Shown here: one piece after another, positions 16,456 to 26,571 of the stretch | Position numbering within the stretch: position 1 is the stretch's first letter | Layout of the letters: each line of letters begins with the position of its first letter | DNA from: Aquificota bacterium | Lineage (GTDB): Bacteria > Aquificota > Aquificia > Aquificales > Aquificaceae | Length of the DNA stretch: 64,000 bases | Assembly (NCBI GenBank): GCA_018771605.1 | Contig: CP076324.1 | Coordinates: forward strand, 1,527,700 to 1,591,699 | Reading direction: 5' to 3' | Translations under genes and position numbers: made by a program | The notes under the pieces: generated by a model | The model's input: the letters and a program-made list of their open reading frames with translations, nothing else | The model's database searches: none | Told to the model about the DNA's origin: nothing

Positions 16456-17725
16456 GCTCTTCTTTTTTGACCACCTCCTCAGGGTGGGCTATTCTACCAA
16501 GCACTGCGCTGGCTGCCACCACCGCCGGATTTGCCAAGTAGGCTTCGCTCTTTGGATGGCCCATCCTACCGGGGAAGTTTCTGTTGGAGGTGGATATGCA
16601 CCTTTCACCCTCTGCCAATATGCCCATATGACCACCAAGGCATGGGCCACATGTAGAAACGGAAACAGAACAACCCGCCTCAAGGAATATGTCTATGAGG
16701 CCTTCTTTTAGAGCCTGCATATAGACCTGCTTAGAGGCTGGTATAACTATGCATCTCACATAAGGATGGACCTTTTTACCCTTTAGCACTTTGGCCGCTA
16801 TCCTAAGGTCCTCTATCCTTCCGTTGGTGCAAGAGCCTATGAAGGCTTGGTCTATGGTTATGTGGGTAGATTCAGAAACGGGATGCACGTTGGAGGGAAG
16901 GTATGGCCATGCCACAAGAGGCTCTATCTTGCTTGCATCCCACTCATAGACCACCTCATAGTTGGCATCAGGGTCGCTCTGGTAAACCTTCCAGGGCTTT
17001 TTGGCCCTTTGGGAAACATACTCTATGGTCTTTTCGTCCGGCGCTATTATTCCGCTTTTGCCGCCTGCCTCTATGGCCATGTTGGCTATGGTTAGCCTCT
17101 GCTCCACAGAAAGGCTTCTTATGGCTTCGCCGTCAAACTCCATGGCCTTATAGAGGGCGCCATCCACACCTATATGGCCTATGGTGTAAAGGATAAGGTC
17201 CTTGCCCGAAACCCAGGGCTGTAATTTCCCATAGAAGATAAACTTCATGGTGGGTGGAACCTTCAACCATGTCTCGCCCGTTGCCATGGCGTAGGCTATA
17301 TCGGTAGAACCCATACCTGTGGCAAAGGCTCCTATACCACCATAGGTACAGGTGTGAGAGTCTGCACCCACCACAAGGTCTCCCGGCACCACTATACCTT
17401 GCTCCGGCAATATGGTATGTTCTATGCCTTCACCCTCTTGGAAAAACCATTTTATATTGTGCTTCCTTGCAAACTCTCTTACTATCTTTGCCTGCTCTGC
17501 AGACTTTATGTCCTTGGCTGGCACAAAGTGGGATAGCACAAGGGCTATCTTCTCTGGGTCAAAGACTTTGTTTATTCCGTACTTTTCCAAGGTTTTTATG
17601 GCCAAAGGCGCAGTCACATCGTTGGCCATAACAAGGTCCACCTTAACAGTGATTAGCTCTCCTGAGTGGACCTCCTTTTTGCCCGCATGGTCGGCCAATA
17701 TCTTTTCTGTGATAGTCATACCCAT
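16436..17725 (-). CDS. leuC: 3-isopropylmalate dehydratase large subunit (homoaconitase type)
   Basis: A 429-residue aconitase-family large subunit. Cluster cysteines lie in IGSCTNGR and in CGPCLGGH; VGADSHTCTYGG and FPGRMGHPKSEAYLANP are further signatures. It isomerises isopropylmalate in leucine synthesis, together with a small subunit not in this window. I chose ATG 17725: AGGAGG ends 7 nt upstream, while the GTG at 17728 is too close. This start overlaps the ftsH stop by one base (TGATG). The related homoaconitase or methylmalate dehydratase role is possible. Confidence 0.9.
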   Translation of the reverse strand: MGMTITEKILADHAGKKEVHSGELITVKVDLVMANDVTAPLAIKTLEKYGINKVFDPEKIALVLSHFVPAKDIKSAEQAKIVREFARKHNIKWFFQEGEGIEHTILPEQGIVVPGDLVVGADSHTCTYGGIGAFATGMGSTDIAYAMATGETWLKVPPTMKFIFYGKLQPWVSGKDLILYTIGHIGVDGALYKAMEFDGEAIRSLSVEQRLTIANMAIEAGGKSGIIAPDEKTIEYVSQRAKKPWKVYQSDPDANYEVVYEWDASKIEPLVAWPYLPSNVHPVSESTHITIDQAFIGSCTNGRIEDLRIAAKVLKGKKVHPYVRCIVIPASKQVYMQALKEGLIDIFLEAGCSVSVSTCGPCLGGHMGILAEGERCISTSNRNFPGRMGHPKSEAYLANPAVVAASAVLGRIAHPEEVVKKEELEEVLA

Positions 17726-19596
17726 CACTTTACCTCCTTTACTTCTTCTTTCTTTTCCTCTACTTTAAACTCCTCTTTTTTGCACTCGTTTTTGACTTCT
17801 ACACCATAAAGCTTTAGTATCTCCACCACTTCCTCGCAGGACATAGTTTCCTTTTCTAAGAGCCTTTTGACTACAGCCTGTATGGCCTCTTTATGCTCCA
17901 AAACTATCCTTTTTGCATCCTCATAAGCTTTTGTAAGTATATTCCTAACTTCCTCATCTATCTCTCTTCTTAGCTCCTCGCTTATATCCACGGAGGTAGT
18001 CATGCCACCGAGGAAGGGGTTTATGGTCCTTCTTACCGCCAAAGGTCCTACCCTTTCGCTCATGCCCCACATGGAAACCATCCTATAGGCAAGCTCTGTA
18101 GCCCTCTGAAGGTCGTTCTCCGCTCCCGTGGTAATACCTTCCTTACCATAAAAGACTTCTTCCGCTGCCCTTCCACCCATAAGGCTAAGTATCCTGGTAT
18201 AAAGGTCTTGCTTGTCATACATATGCTTATCATCTATGGGCATCTGTTGTGTTACACCCAAGGCCATGCCCCTTGGAATGATAGATACTTTATGAAGGGG
18301 GTCTGTGCCGGGCACCATAAGGCTCATTATGGCATGGCCCATTTCATGGTAGGCTATCTTCTCCTTTTCTTTGGGAGATATAACCATGCCCTTCCTTTCA
18401 AGGCCCATGGTAATCCTGTCTATGGCATCTTCTATGTCTTGCATCTCTATGGCTTCTTTTCCTCTTCTTGCTGCAAGAAGAGCAGCCTCGTTCATCACAT
18501 TGGCCAGGTCTGCACCAGTAAAGCCCGGTGTAGCCCTTGCCACTATCTCAAGGTCCACATCTGGTGCCAGCTTTTTGTCCTTTGCGTGTACCTTAAGTAT
18601 TTCATACCTTCCTTTTACATCAGGCCTTGGAATGAATATCTGCCTGTCAAACCTGCCAGGCCTCAATAGGGCTGGGTCAAGTATATCTGGCCTGTTTGTG
18701 GCAGCTATAACTATGATACCTTCAGAAGTATCAAAGCCGTCCATTTCCACCAAAAGCTGGTTAAGGGTCTGCTCCCTCTCATCATGCCCACCGCCAAGGT
18801 TTAGGGCACCCCTTGAACGGCCTACTGCATCAATCTCGTCTATGAATATAATGCATGGTGCATGCCTTTTTGCCGTATCAAAAAGGTCCCTTACACGGGC
18901 CGCACCCACACCCACAAACATCTCCACAAAGTCAGAGCCGGAAACGGATATAAAGGGCACGTGGGCCTCTCCAGCTATAGCTTTGGCAAGGAGTGTTTTA
19001 CCCACGCCCGGTTCACCATAAAAAAGCACACCCTTTGGAGGTCTTCCACCAAGCCTTTGGAACTTTACAGGGTCCTTTAAATACTCTATTATCTCCTTTA
19101 CCTCCTCCTTCACCTCTTCCATACCCGCCACATCTTGTAGTGTTACCTTTGGCTTCTCATCTATATAAACCTTTGCCCTGCTTTTTCCAAAGCTAAAGGC
19201 CCTTGAAGTAGGGTTGCCGCCGCTCACCTGCCTCATCATGTATATCCAAATACCTATAAAGAGCAGTATGGGAAGCCAAGAGACAAGGAAAGGCATAAGC
19301 CAACCGCCCTCTTGCGTTACAACTTCAACTTTTACACCCTTTTCTATAAGCTTGTTAACAAGGTCAGAGCCAGGGGGTATGCCCGTTTCTATCCTTTGAC
19401 CCTCTGTGGTTATGCCGGTTAATATATTATCTTTAATCTTTACTTCTTTTAACTTACCCTGGTCCGCAAGCTCTATAATAGTGTTTACAGGAGTTTTGAC
19501 TGCAATGTGTTCTCTATTACCTTCAAAAAGGTTAAAGGCCAAAACCATAAAACCCAAAAGTATCACCCATACAAAAAGGCTCTTCATCCACTGCAT
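17725..19596 (-). CDS. ftsH: ATP-dependent membrane zinc protease FtsH
   Basis: 623 residues. Two N-terminal membrane helices (about 5-24 and 100-122) enclose a periplasmic domain. The AAA domain has Walker A GEPGVGKT (about 193-200), Walker [10 protein letters not shown] and the second region of homology ([20 protein letters not shown]). The protease zinc motif HEMGH is near 416-420. The C-terminal tail is Lys/Glu-rich ([18 protein letters not shown]). It degrades membrane and regulatory proteins. GGAGG precedes the ATG, and a promoter is predicted in the short gap after tilS. Confidence 0.98.
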   Translation of the reverse strand: MQWMKSLFVWVILLGFMVLAFNLFEGNREHIAVKTPVNTIIELADQGKLKEVKIKDNILTGITTEGQRIETGIPPGSDLVNKLIEKGVKVEVVTQEGGWLMPFLVSWLPILLFIGIWIYMMRQVSGGNPTSRAFSFGKSRAKVYIDEKPKVTLQDVAGMEEVKEEVKEIIEYLKDPVKFQRLGGRPPKGVLFYGEPGVGKTLLAKAIAGEAHVPFISVSGSDFVEMFVGVGAARVRDLFDTAKRHAPCIIFIDEIDAVGRSRGALNLGGGHDEREQTLNQLLVEMDGFDTSEGIIVIAATNRPDILDPALLRPGRFDRQIFIPRPDVKGRYEILKVHAKDKKLAPDVDLEIVARATPGFTGADLANVMNEAALLAARRGKEAIEMQDIEDAIDRITMGLERKGMVISPKEKEKIAYHEMGHAIMSLMVPGTDPLHKVSIIPRGMALGVTQQMPIDDKHMYDKQDLYTRILSLMGGRAAEEVFYGKEGITTGAENDLQRATELAYRMVSMWGMSERVGPLAVRRTINPFLGGMTTSVDISEELRREIDEEVRNILTKAYEDAKRIVLEHKEAIQAVVKRLLEKETMSCEEVVEILKLYGVEVKNECKKEEFKVEEKKEEVKEVK

Positions 19597-19623
19597 TCTT
19601 TTACCTCCGTACTTAAGAATTTA

Positions 19624-19651
19624 ATAATAATCATGTGTTAGGGCTTTTCAA
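19624..19651 (-). promoter_or_regulatory. predicted ftsH promoter
   Basis: Minus strand TTGAAA (19646-19651), 16-nt spacer, TATTAT (19624-19629). The -35 lies within the last codons of tilS. Leader of about 20 nt with a GGAGG ribosome site. Confidence 0.55.
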
Positions 19652-20524
19652 GTAGGAACCCCTTCTTATACTCTTTATAGCCCTATCCACGTCCTTAAGG
19701 TTTCTTAAATTATAAACTTTATAGATAACCCTTCTTTGTATGGCAATTGGAAGGCTTAAAAAAGCTTTTCTATTCAACTCTATGCCATTAAATACTTTAC
19801 TTATTGCCTCCTGCGTTAAGCTTTCTAAAACTTCCTCTTCATCTTTTAGGATCTCCCTAAGCCTCAGAAAGCTTTCTTCAAGCTTTAGATTTAATTTTTT
19901 AAGCTCTGGGACAATTTTATGTCTTATAAGATTCCTTGCTATCTTTAGGTTATAATTGGTAGAATCTTCAACCCATTCTTCACCTTTTAGTCTTACAAAA
20001 TCCTCTATCTCTTCCCTTTTTGTAAGATAAAGAGGCCTTATCACATTTCCTTCCTTCTCTTCAAAGCCCAAAAGGCCCTCCCTGCCCGAACCTCTTACAA
20101 GCCACAAAAGTATGGTCTCTACCAAGTCGTTAAGGTGATGGGCTGTGGCAATAAGGTCAAAGCCCTCTTCTCTCCTTATCTCTTCCAAGGCTTGGTAGCG
20201 TAGCTCCCTCGCCCTTGCCTCCAGATTACCCCTTTTGGTATCTATCTCTAACCTCTTTACAAATATCTCAAGGCCCTTCCTTTTGGCAAACTCCACGCAA
20301 AAAGCCTCATCTCTAAAGGCCTCTTCTCCCCTTATGCCATGGTTTATGTGTGCAAGGGCAAGTCTGCCTATACCCAAGAACTCCTTTAACTCCAATAGGG
20401 CAAGGGCCAAAGCTACCGAATCCACACCACCAGAAAAGGCCACCAATAGCCTTGCACCTTTTGGTATAAGCCTTTTGCTCCTTTGAAGGGTTGCCACCTT
20501 TCTTAAAAGAACGTGGTACTTCAT
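19631..20524 (-). CDS. tilS: tRNA(Ile)-lysidine synthase
   Basis: A 297-residue N-type PP-loop ATPase with the signature AFSGGVDSVALALAL near residue 29, HINHGIRGEEAFRDE and TAHHLNDLVETILLWLVRGSG. It modifies the wobble C of tRNA-Ile(CAU) to lysidine, an essential step. It is a short form: the C-terminal domain of the E. coli enzyme is missing, as in several thermophiles. Its start overlaps the preceding gene by 4 nt. Confidence 0.93.
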   Translation of the reverse strand: MKYHVLLRKVATLQRSKRLIPKGARLLVAFSGGVDSVALALALLELKEFLGIGRLALAHINHGIRGEEAFRDEAFCVEFAKRKGLEIFVKRLEIDTKRGNLEARARELRYQALEEIRREEGFDLIATAHHLNDLVETILLWLVRGSGREGLLGFEEKEGNVIRPLYLTKREEIEDFVRLKGEEWVEDSTNYNLKIARNLIRHKIVPELKKLNLKLEESFLRLREILKDEEEVLESLTQEAISKVFNGIELNRKAFLSLPIAIQRRVIYKVYNLRNLKDVDRAIKSIRRGSYLKSPNT

Positions 20525-21123
20525 CCCTTAAGCCTTTTCTTTACCTCCTCGTAAAAGGGATGGGGAACGCCTTCAAGATGAAGTTTTTCAAGAAGGTCAA
20601 GGGCCTTTGACCTTTCTCCCTTTCTCTCAAGAAGGTAAACCATGATCTCATAGGAGTTAATCTGTGGCAAGCTACCTCCGTTTCTTTCCTTTAGTTCTTC
20701 CTTATATTCATCAAAAAGGCTTAGGTCCATGGAGGCATACCTTTCCATCCTTTCAAAGTCCTTTAGCTTTTGAGAAAGCATGAGAAGGTCGTTAAGTATT
20801 AGGTGTTTTTCATAGGCCGATTGGGCGAAGTCAAGGGCTCTTAAGTATAACCATTCTGCATCCTCATACTTTCCATCAAGCAGGGCCGTCTGGGCAAGGG
20901 TTCCAAGAAAAGTGGCTTTCGTATAGCCGGGGTTTTGCACCTCTCCACTGTCAAAGTGTTTGGCTTTAAATGGGAATCTCATATCCTTTATGCTTTTTAA
21001 AGAAAAAAAGTATTTAACACGCTTCTGGTCCTTTGGGTCCAAGCCTTCATACCAATCCCAAAGGTCAAGGGCTTTTAAAATTCCTCCCCTTTCTCTAAAT
21101 ATACGGAAAACCTTACCAATCAT
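20521..21123 (-). CDS. TPR-like helical protein, function unknown
   Basis: 200 residues from ATG 21123, which has GGAAG upstream; a TTG at 21135 is the longer option. The sequence is mostly helical with TPR-like pairs ([44 protein letters not shown]). I do not recognise the family. It overlaps the end of panD and the start of tilS, so it belongs to the panD-tilS operon. Confidence 0.75.
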   Translation of the reverse strand: MIGKVFRIFRERGGILKALDLWDWYEGLDPKDQKRVKYFFSLKSIKDMRFPFKAKHFDSGEVQNPGYTKATFLGTLAQTALLDGKYEDAEWLYLRALDFAQSAYEKHLILNDLLMLSQKLKDFERMERYASMDLSLFDEYKEELKERNGGSLPQINSYEIMVYLLERKGERSKALDLLEKLHLEGVPHPFYEEVKKRLKG

Positions 21124-21511
21124 AAGTGCTTCCAACCCCTTCTATCACCATTTCTCTCTTTACTTCCCTTATTTGATTGTTCTCATCCACGTAAACCAAA
21201 AAGGGTCTGTAATTCTTTAGTTCTTCCTCATCAAAGAGGCCGTAGGAGGCTATTATGATTATGTCTCCTACTGCTCCAAGCCTTGCGGCGGCACCGTTTA
21301 GCCTCACTTCGCCAGAGTACCTTGGTGCTGGTATTACATATGTAGAAAAGCGTGCACCGTTGCTCACATTATAAACCTCTATCTTTTCAAAAGGTAAAAG
21401 GTTTGCCGCCTCCATAAGGGCAAGGTCAAGGGATAGGCTTCCCTCATAGTGAAGCTCTGCACCAGTAATCTTAGCTCTATGCACCTTAGACTTTAGCATA
21501 AACCTCTGCAT
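21113..21511 (-). CDS. panD: aspartate 1-decarboxylase
   Basis: A 132-residue pyruvoyl enzyme making beta-alanine for pantothenate and CoA. Starting at ATG 21511 (GGAGG 5 nt upstream) puts the self-cleavage site at Gly24-Ser25 in HYEGSLSLD, the canonical position, which supports this start over the TTG at 21523. Other signatures are [13 protein letters not shown] and [12 protein letters not shown]. panB for the same pathway is at 45518. Confidence 0.96.
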   Translation of the reverse strand: MQRFMLKSKVHRAKITGAELHYEGSLSLDLALMEAANLLPFEKIEVYNVSNGARFSTYVIPAPRYSGEVRLNGAAARLGAVGDIIIIASYGLFDEEELKNYRPFLVYVDENNQIREVKREMVIEGVGSTYDW

Positions 21512-21622
21512 TCTTACCTCCAAAAGGTATAAATATATAAATATAGCTTAAACCTTAAACTGTGTAGGAAATTGATAAACCACGTCGGAAAAAATAGGAC
21601 TTTTCAACTGACGAATGTGTAT

Positions 21623-21645
21623 TATAATTATATCATTATGATATA
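21623..21645 (+). promoter_or_regulatory. leaderless promoter with palindromic operator of the Rrf2 gene
   Basis: TATAAT at 21623-21628 lies 9 nt before the ATG at 21638, with no Shine-Dalgarno sequence. A perfect palindrome TATATCAT-T-ATGATATA (21629-21645) covers the likely transcription start and the start codon, a good position for autorepression by the encoded regulator. Confidence 0.65.
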
Positions 21646-22081
21646 CTCAGAAACAGTTAAATACGCTCTGTTGGCTTTGGCTTATTTAGCAGTAAATAGG
21701 GACAGGCTGGTAAAGGTGGAAGAGATTGCGGAAGCCCAAAGGATACCCAAGCCCTTTCTCTCTAAAATTTTCCATAAGCTTGCAAGGGAAAGGGTTTTAA
21801 AGTCCTACAAGGGGCCAACTGGTGGCTTTACCCTTGCGGTGCCTCCAGATAAGATCACCATAATGGACGTTATAAAGTATCTGGATGAGGATTATAAACT
21901 GGACTACTGCGCCCTTAGGCCCGGAAGGTGTGAAGAATGGAACGTCCTACCCTGTGCAGTGCATGACAAATGGACCAAGCTTAGACAAGAGATTCTGGAA
22001 TACCTTAGCACAACCACCATAGCAGAGTTGGCAGAGGTGGAAGAAAAGCACAGAAAGCCAGTCAATTCAGCTAAGTTATAA
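21638..22081 (+). CDS. Rrf2-family regulator with three cysteines
   Basis: 147 residues from ATG 21638. A winged-helix N-terminus (YALLALAYLA, IPKPFLSKIFHKLA, GPTGGFTLA) is followed by Cys91, Cys98 and Cys106. The spacing is close to the [2Fe-2S] ligands of IscR and NsrR, so it is probably an iron-sulfur sensor of iron, redox state or NO. An upstream in-frame start at 21572 exists but would read through the promoter. The 3' end overlaps convergent nrdD by 11 nt. The target genes are unknown. Confidence 0.85.
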   Translation: MIYSETVKYALLALAYLAVNRDRLVKVEEIAEAQRIPKPFLSKIFHKLARERVLKSYKGPTGGFTLAVPPDKITIMDVIKYLDEDYKLDYCALRPGRCEEWNVLPCAVHDKWTKLRQEILEYLSTTTIAELAEVEEKHRKPVNSAKL

Positions 22082-24179
22082 CATACTCCAGCCTGTCCTT
22101 GAACTCCTCCTGCTTTCCCTTGTTCCACCTTTGCACCGGTCTATAATAACCCACTATCCTTGAGTAGGTCTCTGTTTCCTTCCCGCATATGGGACAGGTA
22201 AAGTGTTCTCCCTTTATATAGCCGTGGTCCTCGCATACAGAGAAGGTGGGAGTTATGGTAATGTAAGGCACTGGATAGTTTTCAAAGACAAACTTTACAA
22301 ACTTGGCTACCGTTTGCTCCTCTGGAGACTCTTGCAGGAAAAAGTGGATAACCGTTCCACCTGTATAAAGCACCTGTAGGTCCTTTTGGTGTTCCAAGAC
22401 CTCTATGGGGTCATCGGTGTAGTTCACCGGCAAGTGGGTGGAGTTGGTGTAGTATGGCTCCTTTTCTCCAGCAGTGATTATATCTGGAAACTTACTCTTA
22501 TCTATCTTGGCCAGCCTGTAAGAAGCTCCTTCTGCGGGCGTAGCCTCAAGGTTATAAAGATGTCCCGTTTGCTCTTGGAATTCGGAAAGTTTCTCTCTCA
22601 TAAACTTGAGGACCTTTATGGCAAAGGCCTTACCTTCTGGCTCTGCTATGGACACACCAAGGAAGTTTAAACATGCCTCGTTCATACCCACAAGGCCTAT
22701 GGTTGAAAAGAAGGTATCAAAAGATTCAAGGTATTCCCTTGAGTAGGGCATAAGCCCCCTTTTGAGATTTCTCTCTATAACCTTCCTTTTTATTTCCAAG
22801 CTATCTCTTGCAACCTTCATCAGGTACTCAAGCCTTTCAAAGAATTCCTCTTCACTCTTTGATAGGTATCCTATCCTTGGCATGTTTATAGTTACAACGC
22901 CTATGGAGCCAGTTTTGTCTGCGCTTCCAAATAGACCACCCATCCTACTTCTTAACTCTCTTAAATCCAGCTGCAATCTACAGCACATACTCCTTATGTC
23001 CTCCGGCCTGAGTGAGCTGGATACAAAGTTCTGGAAATAAGGTATGCCGTATTTGGCCGTCATCTTCCATAGAAGCTCTGCATTGGGCGAGTAAAAGTCA
23101 AAATTCTTGGTTATATTGTATGTTGGGATAGGGAAAGAAAAGATGCGCCCATTGTAATCTCCTTCCATCATGATTTCCATAAAAGCCCTGTTTATCATAT
23201 CCATCTCTTTCTGAAAGTCTCCATAATAGCCTATATCCTCCCTTTCCACACCGCCTATAATCACAGGCTTTTTCTTCATATCCTCTGGCACCGTCCAGTC
23301 AAAGGTAAAGTTTATAAAGGGTGCCTGAGAGCCCCATCTTGAGGGTACGTTCAAGGAGAATATAAATTGTTGCATGAGCTGTTTTAGCTCATCATAGGAT
23401 AGCCTGTCTATCCTTACAAAGGGTGCAAGGTAAGTATCAAGAGAGTTAAGGGCTTGAGCACCAGCAAACTCCATCTGGGCAACGCCCAAAAAGTTTACAA
23501 TTTGACCAAGCAAGGAAGAAAGGTGCTTGGCAGGCCCGGCGGTCACCTTACCCTTTCCACCCCTAAAGCCCTTTCTAAGAAGGTCCTCCATGGACCATCC
23601 TGCACAGTATCCTACTATGCCATGGGATAGGTCGTGTATATGAATATGACCCTCCCTATGGGCCTTTGATATGTACTCTGGGTAAACATGGGTAAGGGTG
23701 TAGTGGGCTATAAGAGTCCCCGCAGTATGGAGCATAAGGCCGGAGAAGGAATAGGTGGCGTTGGCGTTCTCCTGAACCCTCCAGTCTTGTTGGTATATGT
23801 AGTCGTTTACCACCTTTTCCGCATCCACTATGGCCTTTGATATGTCTCTAAGCTCCTCCCTTTTTTTCCTATAGAGTATGTAAGCCTTTGCAGTTTTGGC
23901 AAAACCATGAAGTATAAGCCTTTCCTCAACTATGTCTTGTATCTCTTCCACATGAACCTTATCCTTTTTAAGCTCCAAAACCTTTTCTATTACCTCATCG
24001 TACAGGTCCTTTAAAACACCTTCCTCCAAAGGCTCGCCAACGGCCTTAAAAGCCTTGGATATGGCCCTTTCAATCCTGCTTCTGTCAAACTCTTGCAATG
24101 TGCCATCCCTCTTTATTACTTGAGGAAGCTGACCATAATACCTTTTTTTGAGCTCCAAGGGGCTTTCTATCTTCAACAT
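22071..24179 (-). CDS. nrdD: anaerobic ribonucleoside-triphosphate reductase (class III)
   Basis: A 702-residue glycyl-radical reductase. An N-terminal ATP-cone (residues about 18-110, VIKRDGTLQEFDRSRIERAI) is followed by the catalytic barrel with MCCRLQLDLRELRSRMGG, the C-terminal zinc site (CEDHGY, CPICG) and the glycyl radical loop RIVGYYRPVQRWNKGK. It makes dNTPs without oxygen, which suits a microaerophile. No nrdG activase lies next to it. AAGGAGG precedes the ATG. Confidence 0.96.
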   Translation of the reverse strand: MLKIESPLELKKRYYGQLPQVIKRDGTLQEFDRSRIERAISKAFKAVGEPLEEGVLKDLYDEVIEKVLELKKDKVHVEEIQDIVEERLILHGFAKTAKAYILYRKKREELRDISKAIVDAEKVVNDYIYQQDWRVQENANATYSFSGLMLHTAGTLIAHYTLTHVYPEYISKAHREGHIHIHDLSHGIVGYCAGWSMEDLLRKGFRGGKGKVTAGPAKHLSSLLGQIVNFLGVAQMEFAGAQALNSLDTYLAPFVRIDRLSYDELKQLMQQFIFSLNVPSRWGSQAPFINFTFDWTVPEDMKKKPVIIGGVEREDIGYYGDFQKEMDMINRAFMEIMMEGDYNGRIFSFPIPTYNITKNFDFYSPNAELLWKMTAKYGIPYFQNFVSSSLRPEDIRSMCCRLQLDLRELRSRMGGLFGSADKTGSIGVVTINMPRIGYLSKSEEEFFERLEYLMKVARDSLEIKRKVIERNLKRGLMPYSREYLESFDTFFSTIGLVGMNEACLNFLGVSIAEPEGKAFAIKVLKFMREKLSEFQEQTGHLYNLEATPAEGASYRLAKIDKSKFPDIITAGEKEPYYTNSTHLPVNYTDDPIEVLEHQKDLQVLYTGGTVIHFFLQESPEEQTVAKFVKFVFENYPVPYITITPTFSVCEDHGYIKGEHFTCPICGKETETYSRIVGYYRPVQRWNKGKQEEFKDRLEYVIT

Positions 24180-24196
24180 GGTCCACCTCCTTCAAA

Positions 24197-24239
24197 TTTA
24201 TGATTTTAATATCATAAAAGTTCTTTAACTAATTTTCAA
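24197..24239 (-). promoter_or_regulatory. nrdD promoter with inverted repeat
   Basis: Minus strand TTGAAA (24234-24239), 17-nt spacer, TATGAT (24211-24216). An inverted repeat TTTATGAT-N6-ATCATAAA (24197-24218) straddles the -10 and likely start site. Its half-site resembles that of the operator at 21629-21645, though the spacing differs. Confidence 0.65.
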
Positions 24240-24297
24240 TCTAAAAAACAACATAAACAAAAGGTTTAGAGTATGTTGTTTCTAACTTATGGGGAAA

Positions 24298-24864
24298 CTA
24301 TAACTTTTTTATATCCAAAAACTTTAAGGCTAAATGGGTAATTATCTCCTGCCTCTCTTTTCCCTTAGGTAGGCTTTTCCTCATATCTTCCAATGTCTGC
24401 TTTATATCCTCTATGTTTTGTGGTAGGGACCCTTCTATGTATTCCCTTATGGCCCTTGAGAGGGCGGGAACTTTACCAGAGGTGGATATACCTATAACCA
24501 CATCACCTTTTACCACAAGGGCAGGAAATATAAAGGAGCAATAATCTATACTATCCACTGAGTTGCAAAGTATGCCTTTTTTCTTGCAGTATTGGTATAG
24601 CCTCTTTTGGAGCTTTATATCATCCACAGCCACTATGACCATAAAGGCACCTTTTATATCTGCAAGCCTGACCTTCCTAAGGGTAAGCTCTATTTTTCTT
24701 TGATTGTATAACTCTCTTATGCCCTCTGTTATTTTTGGGGATATGACCCTTATCCTTGGCTCAAAAAGTAAGAGCTTTTCTATCTTTCTCTCCGCCACCT
24801 TTCCACCACCAACCACCACAACTTCTTTATCCTTTAAATCCACAAAAACTGGAAAGTAGGGCAT
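24298..24864 (-). CDS. precorrin-2 dehydrogenase / sirohydrochlorin ferrochelatase
   Basis: A 188-residue Met8/CysG-N type protein: YFPVFVDLKDKEVVVVGGGKVAERKIEKLL is the NAD-binding motif, and SVDSIDYCSFIFPALVVKGDVVIGISTSGKVPALSRAIRE is the catalytic stretch. It oxidises precorrin-2 to sirohydrochlorin and may insert iron to make siroheme. The start lies 17 bp from a possible divergent start and has no clear Shine-Dalgarno sequence. Confidence 0.9.
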   Translation of the reverse strand: MPYFPVFVDLKDKEVVVVGGGKVAERKIEKLLLFEPRIRVISPKITEGIRELYNQRKIELTLRKVRLADIKGAFMVIVAVDDIKLQKRLYQYCKKKGILCNSVDSIDYCSFIFPALVVKGDVVIGISTSGKVPALSRAIREYIEGSLPQNIEDIKQTLEDMRKSLPKGKERQEIITHLALKFLDIKKL

Positions 24865-24881
24865 AGTTTATAATCTAAGAT

Positions 24882-25736
24882 ATGAAACCCATTTTGGACT
24901 TTTTACCTTTTCTACTTTTTTTGGTGGTGGTTCTCGCCAGCGTAGCGGGAGGGGACATATTAAGATTGATAGGAGGTGTAGCCATGAGCTTTTCACCCTT
25001 TATAGTGATAGCTATTGCCATTATTGTATTTTTGGCTGCTTCGGTAAAGATAGTGCCAGAATACCAGAGGGCTGTTATCTTTAGGCTTGGTAGGGTAATT
25101 GGGGCCAAGGGGCCAGGCCTTTTTATACTTATACCCATAATAGATAAGATGGTAAAGGTGGACCTAAGGACTGTAACCCTTGATGTGCCAACACAAGACA
25201 TAATAACCAGGGACAACGTTTCTGTAAGCGTGGACGCAGTGGTGTATTTTAGGGTTATAGATCCTGTAAAGTCCATTGTGGCTGTAGAGAACTACCTTTA
25301 TGCCACTTCTCAGATAGCTCAAACAACCTTAAGGAGTGTATGCGGTGCTGTAGAGCTTGATGAGCTTTTATCGGAAAGAGAAAAGCTAAACTTACAACTG
25401 CAAGAGATTATAGACAGGCAGACAGACCCATGGGGTATTAAGGTGGTTGCCGTTGAACTAAAGAGGATTGACCTACCAGAGGAGCTAAGAAGGGCCATGG
25501 CAAAACAGGCGGAGGCAGAAAGGGAAAGAAGGGCCAAGATAATAGCGGCGGAGGCAGAATACCAAGCGGCCCAAAAGCTTGCGGAAGCGGCGCAGATACT
25601 TGCCACACAGCCCATAGCTATACAGTTGAGATATCTTGAAACTATACAGAGCGTAGCCAACAAGCCCGGCAACACGGTGCTTATACCTATTCCCACAGAG
25701 CTTTTTAGAGTGTTCTTCAGTGAAGGTAAGGGTTAA
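24882..25736 (+). CDS. slipin (SPFH/stomatin) membrane protein
   Basis: An SPFH protein: [35 protein letters not shown], then the conserved [24 protein letters not shown] and a coiled C-terminal segment rich in Ala/Glu (RREAERE-type heptads). Two starts are possible. ATG 24882 follows a TATAAT by 7 nt and adds a hydrophobic helix; ATG 24984 has a strong AGGAGG 7 nt upstream and still leaves one membrane anchor. Homologs organise membrane microdomains and often pair with an NfeD protease, which I do not see here. The stop overlaps the next gene. Confidence 0.9.
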   Translation: MKPILDFLPFLLFLVVVLASVAGGDILRLIGGVAMSFSPFIVIAIAIIVFLAASVKIVPEYQRAVIFRLGRVIGAKGPGLFILIPIIDKMVKVDLRTVTLDVPTQDIITRDNVSVSVDAVVYFRVIDPVKSIVAVENYLYATSQIAQTTLRSVCGAVELDELLSEREKLNLQLQEIIDRQTDPWGIKVVAVELKRIDLPEELRRAMAKQAEAERERRAKIIAAEAEYQAAQKLAEAAQILATQPIAIQLRYLETIQSVANKPGNTVLIPIPTELFRVFFSEGKG

Positions 25737-26571
25737 TAGGGCAGGGGTAATATTCATAGGGATAACCATCTTTTTGGGCGTTGCAGCGGTCAATACTGCA
25801 AATAACCTACTTTATCTTGTGGTCTCCTACATGCTTTCTTTTATGCTACTTTCCGGTATGCTTTCCCTTTATAACCTTAAGGGCCTTGAGGTTTTGCTTT
25901 TGCCACCGGAAGAAGTATATGCTGGCTTGGAAACACCTTTTAGAGTGGTAGTGAAAAACCAAAAAAGGCTACCTTCCTTTCTAATAGAGGTAAAAAGCGG
26001 TAAAGGCTATTGTCTATTTCCCTTTATAAAGGAAGAGAGTGAAGGCATCATACACATATACTTTGAAAAAAGGGGCTTATACGAAAACCTGGAGGTGGAA
26101 ATTTCCTCTTCCTTTCCTGTGGGCCTTTTTGAAAGGTTTTATAGTTTAAGTGTGCCGTTGAACCTGGTAGTCTTCCCTAAGCCTTTGAAGGCCAGCGAAA
26201 GTGCTTTGAACTCCGTAGGCAAGAAGGAGGGCATTACTCCTCGCCACAGTAGGATAAAAGGTTATGAAGAGCTTGAGGGTATAAGAGAATACACGAACGA
26301 GCCAATAAAACTTATACATTGGAAGATCTCTGCAAAAACGGGAGACATTTATGTAAAGGAAATGGTAGAAGAAGCTTCTCCGCCTATCATACTATCTTTG
26401 GACAGCGTGGATGGAAGCTTGGAAGAACGTATTTCAAAGCTTACCTACCTAATTGTTAAGTTTATATCTCAAGGAAGAGCAGTGGGCTTGGAACTTCCCC
26501 ATATCACCATAGAGGCTTCCACTGGCACAGCCCACAAAAGAAGAATGCTTAAAGAGTTAGCCCTCCTGTAA
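25720..26571 (+). CDS. DUF58 protein with two N-terminal helices
   Basis: 283 residues starting at a GTG within the end of the slipin gene. Two membrane helices (residues 8-26 and 31-50) precede a beta-rich region and the DUF58 signature [28 protein letters not shown], followed by a vWA-like stretch ([13 protein letters not shown]). DUF58 proteins usually sit next to MoxR ATPases; none is nearby. Function unknown. The 3' end overlaps convergent pheA by 15 nt. Confidence 0.8.
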   Translation: MKVRVNRAGVIFIGITIFLGVAAVNTANNLLYLVVSYMLSFMLLSGMLSLYNLKGLEVLLLPPEEVYAGLETPFRVVVKNQKRLPSFLIEVKSGKGYCLFPFIKEESEGIIHIYFEKRGLYENLEVEISSSFPVGLFERFYSLSVPLNLVVFPKPLKASESALNSVGKKEGITPRHSRIKGYEELEGIREYTNEPIKLIHWKISAKTGDIYVKEMVEEASPPIILSLDSVDGSLEERISKLTYLIVKFISQGRAVGLELPHITIEASTGTAHKRRMLKELALL

